A stretch of DNA of 9,235 bases from positions 1-9,235 of the forward strand of contig NZJA01000135.1 of the NCBI GenBank assembly GCA_002691835.1, read 5' to 3'. Below, piece by piece: positions 6,595 to 9,235 of this stretch (its first letter is position 1; each line of letters opens with the position of its first letter). Both the position numbers and the translations under genes were made by a program. Under the pieces are notes generated by a model that did not search any database, had not been told where the DNA came from, and worked only from the letters and a program-made list of their open reading frames with translations. The DNA comes from Planctomycetota bacterium (GTDB lineage: Bacteria; Planctomycetota; UBA8108; UBA1146).

Positions 6595-8013
6595 CTAGTC
6601 CTTTTCCAACTCTTCCAACTTCTCTCTGATCGCATCGATAAAATTCCGCAACTTACCCAGAGTCTGGGTTCTTTCAGTAGCCGGATCCCAGTCGAAATCA
6701 GCGACAAAATCATTGCGATGACGTTCTTTCCCGAGCGCCATGTAGATCACTGTACTCTCCAGTCTGCTGTACTTGGCAAGAGTATGAAACAGAAGCGGGA
6801 TGTTGCGGGCAGGTCCGGGATAGCGATCGGGCCAAGGAATCGCCTGCGGCTCAACCCAAGGCTTCCACCGTAGCGGCAACTCTTCATCCAAAAGCTGACG
6901 CCAACGCTTTTCAGCGAACCCTTTTCCACGCCCGAGATCATCCAGCACCCCAGCCAAAGGATAAGTCAAAAGACGAGAATAGCGATCATCGTCACGAACC
7001 AGCCGGGCCCGTTTACCACGGGCATGCGCCCCTGCTACCAGCAAGAGGTCACGGCTCATCTCAACTTCTTCCAGCGCACGTCGATACCATCGGCGAATCT
7101 CCTCGCCCTGACGCTTGGCTTCAGCAGCCGTATCAACACTCAGGACTCCATTCCACACCCAATCCTTGCCGACAAACTCAGCCCCACGAAGGTCGAGAAT
7201 TTGTTCCCTGCGATCATCGGTCGCCGCTTCCCAGGACCAAACAAACTGAACTTTTAGAAGACCTGCATACCACTGGCGCGGAACCATCGGTAATACCCAG
7301 GTCATCTCGGGCCCATCGACCTTGAGAATCCCGCCATCGAGAGTCCGCTGATCACCAACCACCTGAACTCTCAGGCGGCTGCCTGCTGGTGCACGTGTCA
7401 TCGCCGGAACCACCAAGAGAGGCCGCTGTTCTGCAGATTGAGGACGCAGAAGCATCATGCGATCGATCTTGAGAAGATCGGAATCTCGCTTCTGAAGGGT
7501 ACAATCAGCGATCCAACGCCCCTTAAAGACGGGAAGATCGACCGTAGCTGGAGATTCCGGCTTCAACGAAACCCCCCCTTCTTCATAGTTTCCAGCGATC
7601 AGTCTCTTCACCGATGCCGTCAGGACCGGGGTGACTGAGAGAAGAGGATCGCCTTCTCCTGTGAAAAAACCCGTGGGAGTTCCAGCTGCAGTAATCCCAC
7701 CATCCGCATCCAACACCCGAATCTGGAGTTCCAGATCAGGGTTGGCCTCCTGCCCAATCGTCTTTTCTGAATCGCCTTGTTGGCGGTCCGGCTGCTGAGG
7801 ATCCGACTGCTGTTCGTTCTGAGAACCGGAATCGCCAACGGGATCGTTTCTGGAAGCCGGATCCGTCGATTTCTCGGGTGTCACTTCACGAACGCCGGGA
7901 ACAACCGTTCCTCTCCCCCGCTTCACTGGAGAATCATCTCGGGAAAGGGTGATCAGCGACAAGACTGAGACCAAGAGGCACAGAAAAACCAGAGACCCTC
8001 GGATACTTTTCAA
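6595..8013 (-). CDS. N-terminally anchored envelope protein of unknown function
   Basis: This 472-residue protein is not recognised. It starts MKSIRGSLVF with a hydrophobic segment at about 8-23 after basic residues, so it is a single-span anchor or signal sequence with the rest outside the membrane. Residues 28-92 are Pro/Gln/Asp/Ser-rich and probably disordered. Residues 94-292 are beta-rich, beginning LELQIRVLDADGG and ending DWVWNGVLSVD. The remainder is helical, with RRWYRRALEEVEMSRDLLL (308-326), a tryptophan/proline segment (381-400) and a charged terminal helix. The start is TTG at 8013: it overlaps the stop of the DUF4340 gene as TTGA and follows a perfect AGGAGG (8023-8018) by 4 bases, and no ATG is near. 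Tight overlap implies joint expression and perhaps a shared membrane complex with the DUF4340 protein, which is inference. Confidence 0.82.
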   Translation of the reverse strand: MKSIRGSLVFLCLLVSVLSLITLSRDDSPVKRGRGTVVPGVREVTPEKSTDPASRNDPVGDSGSQNEQQSDPQQPDRQQGDSEKTIGQEANPDLELQIRVLDADGGITAAGTPTGFFTGEGDPLLSVTPVLTASVKRLIAGNYEEGGVSLKPESPATVDLPVFKGRWIADCTLQKRDSDLLKIDRMMLLRPQSAEQRPLLVVPAMTRAPAGSRLRVQVVGDQRTLDGGILKVDGPEMTWVLPMVPRQWYAGLLKVQFVWSWEAATDDRREQILDLRGAEFVGKDWVWNGVLSVDTAAEAKRQGEEIRRWYRRALEEVEMSRDLLLVAGAHARGKRARLVRDDDRYSRLLTYPLAGVLDDLGRGKGFAEKRWRQLLDEELPLRWKPWVEPQAIPWPDRYPGPARNIPLLFHTLAKYSRLESTVIYMALGKERHRNDFVADFDWDPATERTQTLGKLRNFIDAIREKLEELEKD

Positions 8014-9235
8014 CGGCCCTCCTCGTCATTGGGAGTTAATCGTTGCATCACTTCGAGAGCGACTGATTCGAGATCGACTCCGGCAACCGGTGCCACGGCG
8101 AATCCCCAAGAGGAATCTCCCAGACGCGCTCGGAGCCAGCCCTCTTCAGTCCGACCACCCAAATAGACCGTTCTCAAAGGCAGGTCTCCCGCTTCGACAG
8201 GAAGCCAGTCGATTCGGACACGATAACGACTCTCGTCCGGGGCAATCTCGGCGGGATCAAACCAACGTCCCACCGCCAGCTGAAGCATGCGCTCTGCCAG
8301 TACTTTGAGTTCGAGCTGTACCGTCTCCATCGAAGAGGCCTCTTCACCTCCGCCCACCAATCTCCAGACCTGATTCGGGCAGACCAATTCCATGGGGCCC
8401 AAGCCGGGTGCCGAGAGACGCAGGCGAAGAACTTCGCCGGCAGAAGATCCCAATCGCAGGGATCTGACTGAAAATGGAGCTTGCCGCAAGGAGTCCAGAA
8501 TCGGCAAGGGCACCAGCGCGCATGCCTCACGCCGTGGATTCCATACGTAATGGAGGCCCGGTTGATCGACCACTGCAGTTCCCACGATCAGATCCTCTGA
8601 CTCTCCCGCTGGTGAATGGAGGCGGATCTCCAAAAGTGGCTGATCAAATCCCCACTTCTGCAGGGCCGTCCGATCGACCTTTTGCCAAGATTCCGATCGC
8701 AGGGTTCTCAGATCGGTGAGCCAAGCCTCGACCACAGATTCTGAGGCTTCCCTTTCGATCTTTTCTCCAGCCCACTTCAGTTTCCAGCCCCCGGACTCGC
8801 TGCGGCGAATTTCAACCGGGCCATAGGATCCCGATGAAAGGGAGAGGCGGTCGATTCGCGGGTCATTCAAGCGAACCAGATATGGACTCACCAGTCGAGC
8901 AGCTGAACGATTCACCAAATTCTCAGCAGTCGATCCTGCCGCGATCAGAACCGCCGACCGCTGGCTGGTCGAAACAGCGACTGCAGTCGATTGCCCCTCG
9001 ACGGCGAAGACGGGGCCGACAGTCACCGTTTTTTCGCGATCTTCGGTCTTCAGCGTCAGAATCGCCCGCGGAGATGCCATCACTTCTGTTGAATCATCGA
9101 GATAGTCAATCACTGCCCACTGACTCAACTTCTGGAGCCATGCTTCGACAGCACTCGAATTTGCATCTCCCTGGTAGGGTTTCTCCATCCACCAGAAGGG
9201 GCCCTTTCTCTCAAGAATCAGATCCGCCTGCCCCG
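8010..9235 (-). CDS. DUF4340-family protein, N-terminus cut by the window edge
   Basis: The frame stays open to base 9235, and the residues ahead of the first ATG (9188) read ADLILERKGPFWWMEKPY, the strand-then-W-x-x-x-x-P pattern typical of DUF4340, so the gene is partial and begins outside the window. About 408 residues are visible. The family pattern recurs: a beta strand, a tryptophan, then helix-forming SAVEAWLQKLSQW, and again GGWKLKW followed by SVVEAWLTDLRTL and WGFDQPLLEIRL. DUF4340 proteins are usually anchored to the inner membrane by an N-terminal helix and are often encoded after ABC-2 type permease and GldG-like (Gldg/ABC-associated) genes; those would be expected beyond the right edge. 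The biochemical role of the family is not established. The TGA stop overlaps the next gene start in TTGA. Confidence 0.85.
   Translation of the reverse strand, partial: GQADLILERKGPFWWMEKPYQGDANSSAVEAWLQKLSQWAVIDYLDDSTEVMASPRAILTLKTEDREKTVTVGPVFAVEGQSTAVAVSTSQRSAVLIAAGSTAENLVNRSAARLVSPYLVRLNDPRIDRLSLSSGSYGPVEIRRSESGGWKLKWAGEKIEREASESVVEAWLTDLRTLRSESWQKVDRTALQKWGFDQPLLEIRLHSPAGESEDLIVGTAVVDQPGLHYVWNPRREACALVPLPILDSLRQAPFSVRSLRLGSSAGEVLRLRLSAPGLGPMELVCPNQVWRLVGGGEEASSMETVQLELKVLAERMLQLAVGRWFDPAEIAPDESRYRVRIDWLPVEAGDLPLRTVYLGGRTEEGWLRARLGDSSWGFAVAPVAGVDLESVALEVMQRLTPNDEEGR
8018..8023 (-). promoter_or_regulatory. Shine-Dalgarno site fixing the TTG start at 8013
   Basis: A perfect AGGAGG lies within the end of the DUF4340 coding region, with a 4-base spacer (GCCG) before TTG at 8013. 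It is the strongest ribosome-binding signal in the window and decides the start, because no ATG occurs nearby in that frame. The ThiF-like gene shows the same 4-base spacing between GAGG and TTG. Confidence 0.7.

Overview
The window (about 53% GC by eye) carries ordinary bacterial chromosome with eight protein-coding genes and no RNA gene, insertion sequence, CRISPR array or phage gene that I can see. Use of TTG and GTG starts, a GlnA N-terminus of the planctomycete/acidobacterial kind, and a DUF4340 protein followed by a poorly conserved exported protein suggest a member of the Planctomycetota or a related phylum. That placement is an inference from style, not a proof.

Left part (1-3108, all minus strand): plsY, gpsA and a small PII-family gene follow each other with two ATGA stop/start overlaps. 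After a 172-base gap comes glnA, which runs off the left edge. PlsY and GpsA make the first intermediates of phospholipid synthesis, GlnA fixes ammonium into glutamine, and PII proteins report nitrogen and energy state. The PII-like protein is unusual: its C-terminal ATP-binding signature is intact, but the T-loop is short, lacks the uridylylation tyrosine and contains a 5-residue tandem duplication, and the usual B-loop is missing. A PII-like sensor translationally coupled to acyl-glycerol-phosphate synthesis genes and placed in front of glnA is the most interesting feature of the window.

Middle part (3109-6584): a 232-base divergent spacer separates plsY from a plus-strand ThiF/MoeB/HesA-type E1-like adenylyltransferase that starts at TTG. 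It converges on a minus-strand coiled-coil protein of unknown function. A 303-base divergent spacer follows, holding three closely packed inverted repeats, and then a plus-strand gene for a probable exported or membrane-anchored protein.

Right part (6595-9235, minus strand): a DUF4340-family protein, cut by the right edge, overlaps by four bases (TTGA) with a gene for a 472-residue N-terminally anchored protein with a disordered linker. DUF4340 genes commonly sit downstream of ABC-2 / GldG-like transporter genes, so this is probably the tail of such an operon, whose other genes would lie beyond base 9235.
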